From Colocasia esculenta (lineage: Eukaryota; Streptophyta; Magnoliopsida; Alismatales; Araceae), in contig CM024753.1 in assembly GCA_014218235.1 (NCBI GenBank), forward strand, positions 181,388,348 through 181,452,347: 64,000 nt of DNA, given 5' to 3'. This document shows positions 45,154 through 56,333 of this stretch, piece after piece. The notes under the pieces were generated by a model. It searched no databases and was not told the DNA's origin. It was given only the letters and a program-made list of their open reading frames with translations. A program made the position numbers and the translations under genes. The number at the start of each line of letters is the position of its first letter. Positions within the stretch are counted from its first letter, which is position 1.

Positions 45154-45484
45154 GTATCGACACACCTCTCACTGGTGTCGACACAATGCTTCAAAGCCAA
45201 GCAAAAATGTTGAAGAAATGGTCAAGTAGTGTCAACACTAGACCAAGTCAGGTCAACACTAGAGGCAGCTCCCAGAGAACCATGTCAACAGGCCTCTACA
45301 GCAGGTCGACACCAGATGCAGTCAGGTCGACACTAGAGAGCCTTCCCAGAAGGCCTGTTTGTCAGTTGTCTACAGCAGATCGACACTAGATCATCTCAGG
45401 TCGACACTAGAGACCTCTCCCAGGGAAGTTTTTCTGCCAGTCTGGGATAGTGTGTCGACACTAGACAAAGTCAGGTCGACACAC
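45154..45484. repeat. GTCGAC palindrome array in Sire-1 5' LTR
   Basis: Six GTCGAC sites (45177, 45305, 45326, 45400, 45454, 45475), usually as GTCGACAC, plus four one-step degraded copies (ATCGAC at 45155 and 45379, GTCAAC at 45231 and 45252). The array ends about 115 bp upstream of the TATA box. Confidence 0.9.
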
Positions 45485-45600
45485 TCCGGAAAGTTTGTGA
45501 CTTAAATCATCTCCTAGACACGTGGCACCCTAGGGTTTTGGTGGATCGACCTTGGATCATGTGCCCACAACCCCCAAGGGTACTTTTGGATATCTTGGGC

Positions 45601-45608
45601 TATAAATA
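45601..45608 (+). promoter_or_regulatory. TATA box of Sire-1 5' LTR
   Basis: TATAAATA in the context GGGC-TATAAATA-GTCCCC, conserved at 57006-57013 in the 3' LTR. Confidence 0.8.
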
Positions 45609-46620
45609 GTCCCCCTTTTGGCCATCCAACCAACAAGAGAGCAGAAGAGAGCCTCCTAGATTCTTCCAGAAGCATTTTGGCAGCAAAGTTGTTCTCCTCC
45701 CTGTTCGTGCATCCTCTTGTGCTTCTTCTCTCCAATTCCCACATCTCCAAGCACAAGAAGGGAGATCTGAACCAAGATGGAGCAGTAGGATCAACTTCCA
45801 AGGTGCAGATCAAGTAGAAGCAGTCTTTTGTGAAGAATTCGAGGAAGATCCCAAAGATCAAATTGCAGAGCATCGGCCAGGGACTTCAAGAGATCAAGCA
45901 TCTTCACAATTCGACATCTACAAGGGAGTCTTCTGAAGAACAAGGACATTTCAATCTATTTCTCATTTCCCCTTGTGTCTTCTTGGTTGTTCTAGAGATT
46001 GTGCAGTGTCTGTTGCATCAATTCTCTTGAATGAGCCTTTTAAGATCAGATCTTAGCTAGAGGATCTGGATCTTGTGTTGTTGTCTAGCAAAGTGTTTGT
46101 GAGTCATTGTACTCAGTGGTTTGTGAGCCCGTGTGCTTAGTGTTAAGTCGTCGCACTCAAGTTTGGTTGAGCAATTGTGCTCAAGTGTCTAGAGTAGTCT
46201 TGCTCTAGGTGTTGTGTTGAGTTGTCGAACTCATTGTAGTGGAGTTGTCAGGCTTCAGTGTGTGTGTATCCAAGTTGATAGTGGATCCTCACTGTGTGAG
46301 GGGTGGATGTAGGAATCACATGGTGTGATCTCCGAACCACCTAAAAATCTCTGTGCAGTGGTTTGATTGTGGTTCGAATTTACTTTGCGTTAGATGCATG
46401 CATAGGATCTTTCGAATTCACATCTAATTAACTTGTTTGCACACTTCTATTGCACAACTCACTTAATCTCTCTTCAGATCTGTGAAATTCGTTTTCAATT
46501 TGTCTCTGATTAAAGAGCTTTTCTAATTTGGCTAAGCTTCCGCAATAGTTGGCCTAGATCTATTCTAACCCCCCCCCCCCCATTCTAGATCTGGTCCACA
46601 TCTTTTCTCGATACTACAAT

Positions 46621-46635
46621 TGGTATCAGAGCAGG
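46621..46635 (+). other. Sire-1 primer-binding site (tRNA-iMet)
   Basis: TGGTATCAGAGCAGG, complementary to initiator tRNA-Met, 2 bp after the LTR. Confidence 0.95.
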
Positions 46636-46745
46636 TTTACACTTGATCTGATCTGATCTGAGTGCTTTCTGATTGTTCTGTGTGTTTTGATTATTTGCTT
46701 GTCTGTTTGCTGAGTATTTCTTCTTTACACCATTTAATTGCTTCA

Positions 46746-48999
46746 ATGGATTCAAGAGGGTTCATGGCTGAGGGTCACTCTATTAATATGCCACCCTTTT
46801 TCAATGGGACTGACTACACTTATTGGAAGAATAGAATGCAGGTCTTCCTTAGAGCCCAAAACTATGAAATATGGAAGGTAGTCGATGTAGGTCCCTATGA
46901 GAATCAGGAGGAGGAAGAGACCTGGACTAGGGAACATATTAGGAGGGCCACTTTGAATTATAGTGCCATGAACATGATCCAATGTGCAGTCCACCCTAAG
47001 GAGTACTCAAGAATCTCAATGTGCAAATCTGCCAAAGAGATGTGGGATAAACTTGAGTTACTCTATGAGGGAACATCTCAAGTAAAAGAAACCAAGGCTA
47101 ACATTCTTGTCTCTGAGTATGAATTGTTTATGATGAAGTCTGATGAGACAATTTCTGAAATGTTTGCCAGGTTCATGATTATTGTGAATGGACTGAAGGC
47201 CTTAGGTAAGGATTACACAGATGCTGACTTGGTAAGGAAAATTTTGCGCTCTCTTTCTTCAATTTGGCACACTAAGGCCACAGTCATTGAAGACTCTAAA
47301 GATTTGTCCAAAATTTCTTTGGATGAATTGATAGGGTCCTTAATGACTTATGAAATCAATTTAAGAAGAAATGAAGAACACATAATTAAGACCAAGCCAG
47401 TGGCATTAAAGGCCTCTTCTAGTAACAAAGACAAAAACAGGAGAAAACAAGTTCTGATGAGTCTGAGTCCAATGAGGATAAGATTGCCCTCATGACCAGG
47501 CAATTCAGAAAAGTCTTAAAATATAGAAAAGGAAAATTTTCTGGGAAAAAGAAATTTTCATCAGGTAAAAGAAACACTTCTCTTTCTAATGTTAATTCCA
47601 ATAAGAATAAAAAATCTGACGAAATTGTCATTTGTTACAGATGCAACAAGCCAGTACATATGAAGGGAGAATGTCCTGAAAACAATAAGGATAAACACAA
47701 AAAGATTCACAAGTTCAAAAAGCCCAAGGCCATGGTAGCCACTTGGTCTGATGAAGACTCAAGTGAAAAGGAAGAAGAAGAAAAATCCTCAAGTTATGAA
47801 AGTGAGGAAATCTGCTTCATGGCGAATAGTTCAAATGGAAAGGTAAGTACATCCTTCGAAGACTATTCAATTGAGGATTGGCAAGATGCATATGCTGAGC
47901 TCGTTGAAAAATACTCTGAAATAAGGAAAGAAAACAAACATCTCAAAAAGAAAATTGAAAATTTCTTGCATAATCAATCCTCCAATAAAAGAACTTGTGA
48001 ACTGGAAAATGAAATAGCTGAAATCAATGAAGAAAAGGAAAACCTTCTAAACATAATTGATGAACTCAAACTTGCATCCCAAAAAGCTACTCATGAATAC
48101 AAAGAATTGTCTGAAAGGCTGGAAATGGAACAAAAGGAAAAACAACAAAAGATTGATGAAGTCAAAAATCTAGAAAACCAGCTAAAAGAAAAAGATGAAG
48201 TCATTGAAACCTTCACTAAAGGAAAAGACAATTTAGAAGCTTTATTGGGGGCTAAAATGAAATCAGTTTCTCATGGACTAGGATTCAATAAACAAAAATC
48301 TAAGAAAGACAAATTTGGTGAGAAAAGGGATAAAGCACCATTGATTAAATTTGTCAAAGGTCCTAGTCTTGAGAACACTGAAATCAAGCAAACATCAAGC
48401 AAAACAACAAAAATTTCAAAAACTCAGAACAAAAGAAGTCAACCAGGTCGACACAGTTACCTGACAGGTCGACACCAGTCCACAAGAAGAAGGATTCTGT
48501 GACTGTTGTGTCGGCACCAGTCAAGGAAAGGTCGACCTGCTCAACATCAACAAACACAAACCACAAAACCAAAAATTTAAATAAAAAATTGAAAAATAAG
48601 CAAAATTCAAAGAAAGTCATTCATGAAAAACCTTGGACCTCCAAGACAGCATATCAAGCTGATTGGACCAATTCTTGGAACCAATGGTATCACAACCCAT
48701 TTTGGTATCATCCCCAATTCTTCTATCCAAATTTTTTGATGTATCAACAAAACCCTTGGATTCCACCTCCTCATCTAAACTCTCATGTTCAAATGAAAAA
48801 CTCCCCTCCTACTGAAAACAAGAACACTGGTGTTTTCATTCCTAAGGGAAAGAATAAATTGAAAAAGACAAAGAACACCACTGAAACAAAACAAAAATCA
48901 AAAACAAATCAGATTTGGGTGAGAAAATATTTGATGACTGTGTTCAAACATTCTGATGGTCCCAACACTATTTGGGTACCAAAATCTTCTCTCCACTGA
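46746..48999 (+). pseudogene. Sire-1 gag and gag-pol linker
   Basis: ATG at 46746 (MDSRGFMAEGHSINMPPFFNG), with the copia capsid domain (YWKNRMQVFLRAQNYEIW, EMWDKLELLYEGTSQVKE). A 1-nt frameshift near 47445 moves it to another frame, which carries the CCHC knuckle CYRCNKPVHMKGEC (47636-47677), an acidic Ser/Glu tract and a long Lys/Glu-rich coiled coil (about 47890-48250). A second frameshift near 48425 leads to a frame with repeated RST tripeptides encoded by the GTCGACA motif (48446-48536), then an aromatic/Asn-rich linker (YHNPFWYHPQFFYPNF), and stops at a TGA (48997-48999). Confidence 0.88.
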
Positions 49000-49314
49000 T
49001 TGATTTTGCAGAAAGGTCGTGCACCCAATTCAAACGTATGGTTTCTTGATAGTGGGTGTTCACGACACATGACTGGAGACAAAGTCAAAATTTCATTCCT
49101 AGTTGAGAAGGAGGGAGGTGTTGTAACTTTTGGAGGTAAAAATAAAGGAAAGATCATTGGATCTGGAAAGGTTGGTCAATCTTCCTCAAACTCTGTTGAT
49201 AATGTTTTGTTAGTTGATGGGTTAAATTACAATTTGCTGAGTATTAGCCAACTATGTGACAAAGGTCACAAAGTTGTGTTTGAATCTGATTTTTGTAAGA
49301 TAATTTATTCATAA
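49000..49314 (+). pseudogene. Sire-1 aspartic protease
   Basis: Same frame as the linker upstream, after a TGA. Active site WFLDSGCSRHMTGD, then VVTFGGKNKGKIIGSGKVG and LLSISQLCDKGHKV, the usual copia protease. The frame is lost at its end (about 49305), where the next frame continues into integrase. Confidence 0.92.
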
Positions 49315-50708
49315 CTGATAAAATAAAATTCTTTGGAAAAAGGGAAAACAATGTTTACATGATCAACCTCAATAAAAACTTTTCTGAAAATCTTTGCTTT
49401 GTTGCCAATAAAGATGAAATTGCATGGACTTGGCACAAAAGACTTGGCCATGCAAGCTTTAGAACAATAAATAAATTGTTAAGGCTGAATTTGGTTAAGG
49501 GTCTTCCTGAATCTTTTTCTAATATTGAAAATCAAGTTTGTGGAATTTGTGCCCAAGGAAAACAAACCAGGAAATCTTTTAAAACCTTCAATGAGGTACT
49601 CACATCTAGGCCACTAGAATTACTTCACATGGACCTCTTTGGCCCAACAAGAATTCTAAGTCTAAGTGGCAAGAGATATGGGTTTGTGATCATTGATGAT
49701 TTTACCAGATTTACATGGGTTATCTTCTTGTCCCACAAAAGTGATGCTTGCCTTGAGTTTAGGAATTTCTGTACCACTGCCTTAACAAATTTTCCATATA
49801 AAATCAAAAACATTTTGACTGATCATGGGGGTGAGTTTGAAAACAAATCATTTTCTGATTTATGTGCTGAATTTCACATATTTCACAAGTTTTCTTCACC
49901 AAGAACTCCAGAACAAAATGGAGTTGTGGAAAGAAAGAATAGAACTCTTGTGGAAATGGCTAGATCCATGCTCCTTGAAAGCAATTTGCCCAAATCCTTC
50001 TGGGCTGAAGCTGTAAATACAGCAAACTACATTCTCAATAGAGCATTGGTCAGACCAAAAATCAGAAAAACCCCTTATGAATTGTTGAAAAATAAAAAGC
50101 CAATTGTGTCTTACTTCAAAATCTTTGGGTGTAAATGTTTTATACACAACAATAATAAAGAAAATCTTGACAAGTTTGATGCTAAAAGTCAAGAAGCCAT
50201 CTTTCTTGGCTATTCTGAAGTGTCAAGAGCTTTCAGAGTGTACAATCTCAAAAACAAAACTGTTGAAGAGTCTCCACATGTTATCTTTGATGAAAATTCC
50301 TTTTCAACTAATAGTTCTAAATCTTGCAGGGAAAGTCAAGACAGTGAAGAGGATGATTTCATTGTGGACTCTTCACCAACTGTTGAGGAACTTGAAGACA
50401 TTGGTGAGAACTTGAACATCCATTCACCATCTTCAAGTGGATCAGGTAATGTTGTTCCAGATTTAAGTACCCCTCAACAGGTAATTTCTGAAAATAGATT
50501 TTTGAGAGATGACCCATTAGAAAATGTCGTTGTCAATTTGCATGATAGAGTTAGGACTAGATCATCATTCCTGCATGTTATTGATGAAGACCCACTAGCT
50601 CTAATTTCCCAAATTGAACCAAAGTCAATTGATGAAGCTTTATTAAGTTCTGATTGGATCAATGCAATGCATGATGAACTTCATCAATTTGAAAGAAATC
50701 AAGTATGA
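49315..50708 (+). pseudogene. Sire-1 integrase
   Basis: Zinc domain with WHKRLGHASF and CGICAQGKQ, then the DDE core: HMDLFGPT, ILTDHGGEFENKSF, RTPEQNGVVERKNRTL, so the catalytic triad is complete, then WAEAVNTANYILNR and the GKR-like block KIFGCKCFIHNN, ending in a Ser/Asp-rich tether. The terminal TGA at 50706 stands for a usual Trp (VWELVPRP), so RT continues in the same frame. Confidence 0.93.
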
Positions 50709-52147
50709 GAATTAGTACCTAGACCTAGTGACCAAACAGTCATTGGCACTAGATGGGTATTCAGAAATAAATTGAATGAAAATGGTCAAGTCATTAGAAA
50801 TAAAGCTATGCTAGTTGCAAAAGGGTACAATCAAGAATTTGGAATTGATTTTGAAGAATCATATGCCCCTGTAGCTAGACTAGAAGCTGTAAGAATTTTC
50901 CTTGCTTTTGCATCTTCCATGAAATTTAAAGTTTATCAAATGGATGTCAAAAGTGCTTTTTTGAATGGTTATATAAAAGAAAATGTTTTTGTTGAACAAC
51001 CTCCGGGCTTTGAAAATGAAAACATCCTAATCATGTCTTTAAGCTTCATAAGGCACTCTATGGTCTCAAACAAGCTCCAAGAGCTTGGTATGACCGTTTG
51101 AGTTCTTTTTTGCTTGAGAAATGATACTCTAGAGGAAATGTTGATCAAACCCTGTTCACAAAAACTGTCAAAAATCAAATAATTGCAGTTCAAATTTATG
51201 TTGATGACATAATATTTGGATCAACCAATAAGAGCATGTGCAATGAATTTGCAACTCAAATGAAAAATGAATTTGAAATGAGCTTGATGGGAGATTTATA
51301 ATTTTTCTTGGGATTGCAGGTTAACCAAACAAGCGAGGGGATCTTCATAAGTCAAACCAAATATATCAAGGAACTTCTGAAAAGGTTTGATTTCCAGAAC
51401 CTTAAGCATTCAAGCACACCCATTGCAATTAATGCTAAACTAGAAGAAGACTCACATGGTAAGTCAGTAGACCCAAAGACATACAGAGGTATGATTGGTT
51501 CTCTACTCTACCTAACCACTTCTAGACCTGATATTCAGTTCAGTGTGTGTTTATGTGCTAGATTTTAATCTAATCCTAAAGAAAGTCACATGTTAGCTAT
51601 TAAAAGAATTTTCAAATATCTTGTTGGAACATGTGATCTTGGAATTTGGTATCCTGCTGGTTGCAAGTTAGACTTGATTGCCTATTGTGATGCTGATTAT
51701 GCTGGGTGTAAATTAGATAGAAAAAGCACAAGTGGCTTGTGTTTGTACTTAGGTGGGTGTCTAATCTCTTGGGCTTCTAAAAAGCAACATTCAGTTGATC
51801 TGTCAACTGCAGAGGCTGAGTATGTTACAGCTGGTAGATGTGGCACTCAAATTCTTTGGGTGAAACATCAACTTCTCGATTACAACCAAGAGTTAGGTTC
51901 TGTTCCCATTCTTTGTGACAACACAAGTGCCATAAATCTGTCTAAAAACCCAATTCAGCATTCCAGAACAAAACATATTGAAATTAGGCATCATTTCTTG
52001 AGGGATGAAGTAGCAAAGAAATCCTTTGAACTCCACTTCATTGAAACTGAAAAACAAATTGCCGACATCTTTACCAAACCTCTTCCTGACAGTAGATTTT
52101 CATCCTTGAGAAGAGAACTTGGTCTTTGCAAATGTCCATCTTCTTGA
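50709..52147 (+). pseudogene. Sire-1 reverse transcriptase and RNase H
   Basis: TRWVFRNKLNENG, AMLVAKGYNQEFGIDF, MDVKSAFLNGYI, then a frameshift near 51022, LYGLKQAPRAWYDR, the active site YVDDIIFGS (about 51199) intact, FLGLQVNQ, KTYRGMIGSLLYLT. RNase H: YCDADYAGCKLDRKSTSG, SWASKKQHSVDLSTAEAEYV, CDNTSAINLSKNP, IADIFTKPLP, ending at 52147. Stops at about 51122 (TGA), 51298 (TAA) and 51566 (TAA). Confidence 0.93.
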
Positions 52148-53570
52148 TCTCTCTCATTTGGGTTGAGTGTTTAGGTATATTCCGAGGGGGAGTCATTGTT
52201 TCATCATTCTTCTTTGCTTCCTTGATTCATATTGTTCACATCTCTCACTATTCAAATTCTATTTCTTTTTGACAATGAATTCTTCAACTCACATTGTGTT
52301 GAACTTCTTGGTATATTAAATGGTGATTTGAAGAAGGACAAGTTTTGCTTGTCTGGACACTTTCACTATGCGAGAGTATATGTCTCCACTAAGTACCAAG
52401 AAATGAATATGCAATTGTTGAGGGGGAGCTTTTGTTGTTCAAAGAGAATCATTTCTGGTTTCACAATACTTGCACATCTTTATCTTGATGAAAAGCTGTT
52501 GGAATCATCATCTCAGGGGGAGCTAGAGAATTAACAACTCATTTCCTTTGCAAATTTTAACACTCTTCTTGAATTACATCAACTTCCTTGCATGATGTCC
52601 TCATTGAGTTGTCTAGAACCTCAAAATGATCCTTTGAGTGATCTACTACATTTTTGTTACAATCAACTCTCCACTATTCTCTTCAAGACTAAAGAAATTC
52701 AAATCTCTTTCACAAACTGAAGGATAATGTGTGCATTGAAGTTAAACATTTTTTTTTTGCAACTGATGTGAGATAAATGGTTCAAGTTTACAAAATTCTC
52801 CTTACTCTTGATTTTCAACAGAGCAATGGCACAAATACTGAGAAACTACAAACTTTCACAATGAATGAAGTGCCATGTATGTCATGAGGTATTTTTGCTA
52901 TCTCTGTTCAAAGGGGTTCAAAATCAAGAATTTTAAAAAAAAATGCTCTATATTTTTTATGGTGACTGAGTAACTGGAAATATTAGCGTCTGATAAACGT
53001 ATATTTCCATGTAAAAGGTTGTCATTTCCCCCTTTGAAACTAGATAATAAGCAAATCTCTAGTATCCAGGAACTATGATGTGTAAAAAGCATTAGTTCTT
53101 GAGTGAACAAGATTTACTACATTTGATAGTTTGATTAAAAATACAAAACTATCCAAGGAGAATTGCCTAAATTGATCATCTTTGTCTATCATCAATTTGT
53201 TTTAAAAGAGTTTATCTTCATCACACTTGTTTTCAATCTAAAAAGATATTTTCATTTCTGTGGATTTGGAAAGTATGGTCATTTGTATTGATTGTTGGAT
53301 GTCCTATATCCCTCAAATTATCATTTTACTGGTTCAAGTCATTTCATGAATATATCCTGCTTGTTGTTGAGTAAATCTTGAAGTTTGTGGCATTTTTGCA
53401 CGAATAATGACAACTGAATTTTTTGGCCTCTTAAAAATCCTTGCAATGCTAATTCCATCCATCTTGAATCATGTTTAAGATATCCCAAAACTCACAAATT
53501 TTTTCCATGCTCAAATACTCAAAACTCACAAATATCAAAAATCAAAGTTTCTTCAGGCCAGGTCGACACT
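52148..53570 (+). other. Sire-1 spacer with repeated polypurine-like tracts, no gene
   Basis: AT-rich, with short broken frames only. GAGGGGGAG or AGGGGGAG tracts lie near 52183-52192, 52421-52430 and 52513-52521, echoing the true polypurine tract next to the 3' LTR. Multiple tract copies are known in Sireviruses. The rest (52560-53560) shows nothing recognisable. Confidence 0.7.
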
Positions 53571-53725
53571 ACCTCCATCTAGTGTCGACACACTCCAACC
53601 CAGGTCGACACTAACCTCTTCTAGTGTCGATACATACCTCTGCCAGGGCGATTCAGGTCTTGGGCGCCGGTTAGGGTCTTCTTGTACCTACGGGGCATTG
53701 CACCTCCAAAACCCCTTTTATATGC
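53571..53725 (+). promoter_or_regulatory. Possible internal promoter of Sire-1 ORF3 (GTCGAC cluster plus TATA-like box)
   Basis: Three GTCGAC sites (in GGTCGACACT at 53571, AGTGTCGACACA at 53581, CAGGTCGACACT at 53601) and a degraded GTCGATAC near 53625, then TTTATATGC at 53717-53725, about 140 bp before the ORF3 start at 53863. Arrangement and motif are those of the LTR promoter (array, about 100 bp gap, TATA). Promoter activity is inference. Confidence 0.45.
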
Positions 53726-53862
53726 AAGGTCGACCCCATGGCCGCCTTCCACCTTTGAAAACGGCAGCCACTCCACCTTCTTCCCTCCTCCAACCCATCC
53801 TTGTCCTTTTTCCTCTCATTCCTTCGTCTCCATCCTCTGCTCTTCCACTCCCTCTTGCTTCC

Positions 53863-55842
53863 ATGGCCCCCAAGCAAGCCCCTCGCCGTAGAACAAGGTC
53901 CAGGGCAACCGCCAGGCCCATCTCTGTGGAAGCACAACCGCCAATCGAGAGGAGGAGCAAGCGTCGGCATGACCCTGCTAAGCAGCCAGGGCCTTCATCT
54001 GCATCTCCCACTCCCTCCAAAAGAGGTAGGGCACCCTCTTCCGTTAGAGGCAGGGGGTCTGCAAACCCTAGATGGAGACTTGTGGTTTCTTCTCCTGAAG
54101 CTTCTGTGGCATCGTCCTCTTCATCTTCTGAGTCTTCCCAGCCTAATGAGGCTACCCCTTCCAAGTCAGTCAGAGAAGGGAAGACTATTCTGAAACCTAG
54201 GGTGGTAGACTTGGCAGATAATGAGCTGATTGCTGCATTTCCTGAAGTCATCGAATTCTTCAAGTTTCAGTCTTGGTTGCCTTTCATATCTGAGTTTAGA
54301 ATTATGTACCCCAGACTTGTCCAAGAATTTTACTCTAATTTGGAATGCAATGATGAGGGGTACAAGTCTGTGGTTAAAGGTGTTGACATAGACATGCCTA
54401 TTGCTTTGGCTGCTACATTGTTCAAAGTTCTTGATGAGGGTACAGATTATCACAATTTTGAGCTTGATCTTCATGAAGCTTATTCCATTTTGACTGGGCT
54501 TCCATCTGATGAGTCTGATCCCAAACAAACTCATGTTACAAAATTCAACACTAATCACTTTCCTCCAGTGTTGAGACTCACTCACCACATCCTCACCACT
54601 ATTATCACACCCCAGGGTGGTGGCAGGGACAGACTTACTGACATCCAGAGATATGTGATTTACTGCATGAAGAAGAACCTCAAAATCAACATCCATGTGA
54701 TCATGTTCCAAATCATTTCTGAGACCACTAGGACAGATCTCCATAGATCTCTTCCATATGCAGCTCATCTTACTCCTGTTTTTAAACACTTTGGTGTGTC
54801 TCTAGAAAATGGGAAATCTCAGTCAATTCCCAAGTCAAACATCTACTGCTTCAAGCATGTCCAGAAGTTTATGGGATTTAGACTTGAGGGTGACCACGAC
54901 AGAAGGGGACCAGTTGTTGAGGCACCTGAGGTAGTGGCACCTCCTGAGGACCAGCCTCAAGATAATGAGGACCAGCCTCAAGCTAATGAGGACCAGCCTC
55001 ACATTCCAGAGGAACAACTGCTTGCTCCTGAGGATCAACCTCAAATTGAAACTGCCAGTCATTTACCCCAGGATGCACCTCTCACTCCTCCATTTCAAGC
55101 CTCTTCACCTATTCACCCCTCAATGGATTTACCTACCTTCACCCCTCACGCTCCAACTCAAGCTCAATCCTCTAATGTCTTTGGTGGACCTTCTGTTCCA
55201 CCAGAGTTGTACTCTTTTTTTAATGAGAAGTTTGAAGCCTTCACCTCAACAGTTCAAGAAATGTCAGAAAGCTTCAATTTGAAAGTACAAAGGCTTGAGA
55301 ATACAATGACTGTCAAATTCATTGAGCAGAAAGCAGCTTCAGACCATGCAACACAAAGATTTAATAGGTTGATTGGAACCTTGGCAGATGCTTCTGTTGA
55401 GCTGAAGGAGCATCAAGATAAGTTGGAAAAGGTTCTTCAGAGAATTTTGGCAAATTCCCAGGCTGATGTGTTCAACACTAAGGAAACACTCACTCAAATT
55501 TCCAAGACAACATTATCTTTTGCTCATCTAGTTGATGATCTAGAAAGCATGAAAAATCTGTCAGCTCACATTGACAGTGAGATGACAGCCCTCAAGAAGG
55601 AGTTAAGAGACATCAACAAGTATGGACATGGCAGTTCATCTTCTAGTGCACAACCTTCTTCAGTTGACTTGTCCTCACTTCAGTATACCATGTCTGATAA
55701 TAGTCAACGGCTGGAAGAGATTGTTCACACTAGACTCTCCACCATGCAGAAGCAACTTAATTCAAACCTTCATGCTATGGAATTCAGACTTAAGTCCATC
55801 GAAGCCATTCTCCTTCCATTTCCTTCTCCTCCTTCTGCTTAA
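53863..55842 (+). CDS. Sire-1 ORF3, envelope-like/plant transposon protein, intact
   Basis: 659 codons from MAPKQAPRRRTRSR; an in-frame ATG at 53698 would add 55 residues but lies before the chosen start and overlaps the TATA-like box. Residues 1-110 are basic and Ser/Pro-rich (possible nuclear-type basic clusters). About 120-330 match what I know as the putative plant transposon domain found downstream of pol in Sireviruses and Athila-like elements (EFFKFQSWLPFISEF, PRLVQEFYSNL, ILTGLPSDES, LTDIQRYVIYCM). About 350-390 are EDQPQ repeats; the end (about 455-650) is a predicted coiled coil by eye. I see no clear signal peptide or membrane segment, so an envelope role is unproven. Confidence 0.85.
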   Translation: MAPKQAPRRRTRSRATARPISVEAQPPIERRSKRRHDPAKQPGPSSASPTPSKRGRAPSSVRGRGSANPRWRLVVSSPEASVASSSSSSESSQPNEATPSKSVREGKTILKPRVVDLADNELIAAFPEVIEFFKFQSWLPFISEFRIMYPRLVQEFYSNLECNDEGYKSVVKGVDIDMPIALAATLFKVLDEGTDYHNFELDLHEAYSILTGLPSDESDPKQTHVTKFNTNHFPPVLRLTHHILTTIITPQGGGRDRLTDIQRYVIYCMKKNLKINIHVIMFQIISETTRTDLHRSLPYAAHLTPVFKHFGVSLENGKSQSIPKSNIYCFKHVQKFMGFRLEGDHDRRGPVVEAPEVVAPPEDQPQDNEDQPQANEDQPHIPEEQLLAPEDQPQIETASHLPQDAPLTPPFQASSPIHPSMDLPTFTPHAPTQAQSSNVFGGPSVPPELYSFFNEKFEAFTSTVQEMSESFNLKVQRLENTMTVKFIEQKAASDHATQRFNRLIGTLADASVELKEHQDKLEKVLQRILANSQADVFNTKETLTQISKTTLSFAHLVDDLESMKNLSAHIDSEMTALKKELRDINKYGHGSSSSSAQPSSVDLSSLQYTMSDNSQRLEEIVHTRLSTMQKQLNSNLHAMEFRLKSIEAILLPFPSPPSA

Positions 55843-56333
55843 TGTATCTTCTTTTGATGATGTCAAAGGGGGAGAAAGAAAATTCTTCTTTTGGAATGAT
55901 GTTTCTCTCGTGGATGATTGTAAAGAAAGAAAGAAAGTTTTCTGAAATGTTTCTTTTTGAAAGATTGTAATGAACATATCCTTATGAATGAAATGATACT
56001 TGTTGGTTGAAATCTTGAGTGTGATTGAGTTGTGAATGAATGTCATGAATGTGAATGTGAATGAATGGATGCTCGTCAAGCTGCTTGGCCATTTGTGAAA
56101 ATAGCTCATTACTAGTAACATTGTGTCTCTCATGTGTGCAAATTTCAAATGTTACTAAAATATGTTCAAAGGTCTTTGACAAGTGTGAATAAAAAGGAAT
56201 TGAAACATAACTCAGTGTCAATCAATGTTTTTCAAATTGAGTGATTGAGTAAATAAAAGCTTAAAATCACATCTCATTGAAACTTTGAATTTTCATACGA
56301 ACTCATTGTTGCCATCATCAAAAAGGGGGAGAT
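55843..56333 (+). other. Sire-1 3' end with polypurine tract
   Basis: No gene. AAAGGGGGAGAAAG at about 55864 is an internal tract copy. AAAAAGGGGGAGAT at 56320-56333 is the functional polypurine tract directly before the 3' LTR. Confidence 0.88.

Larger units (their letters stand above)
44929..46618 (+). repeat. Sire-1 5' LTR
   Basis: Begins TGTTGGGTTGAG and ends CGATACTACA. TATAAATA at 45601-45608. Upstream of it lies the GTCGAC cluster. A poly-C tract of 12-13 bases is at about 46569-46581, shorter in the other copy. Length 1,690 bp. Confidence 0.96.
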
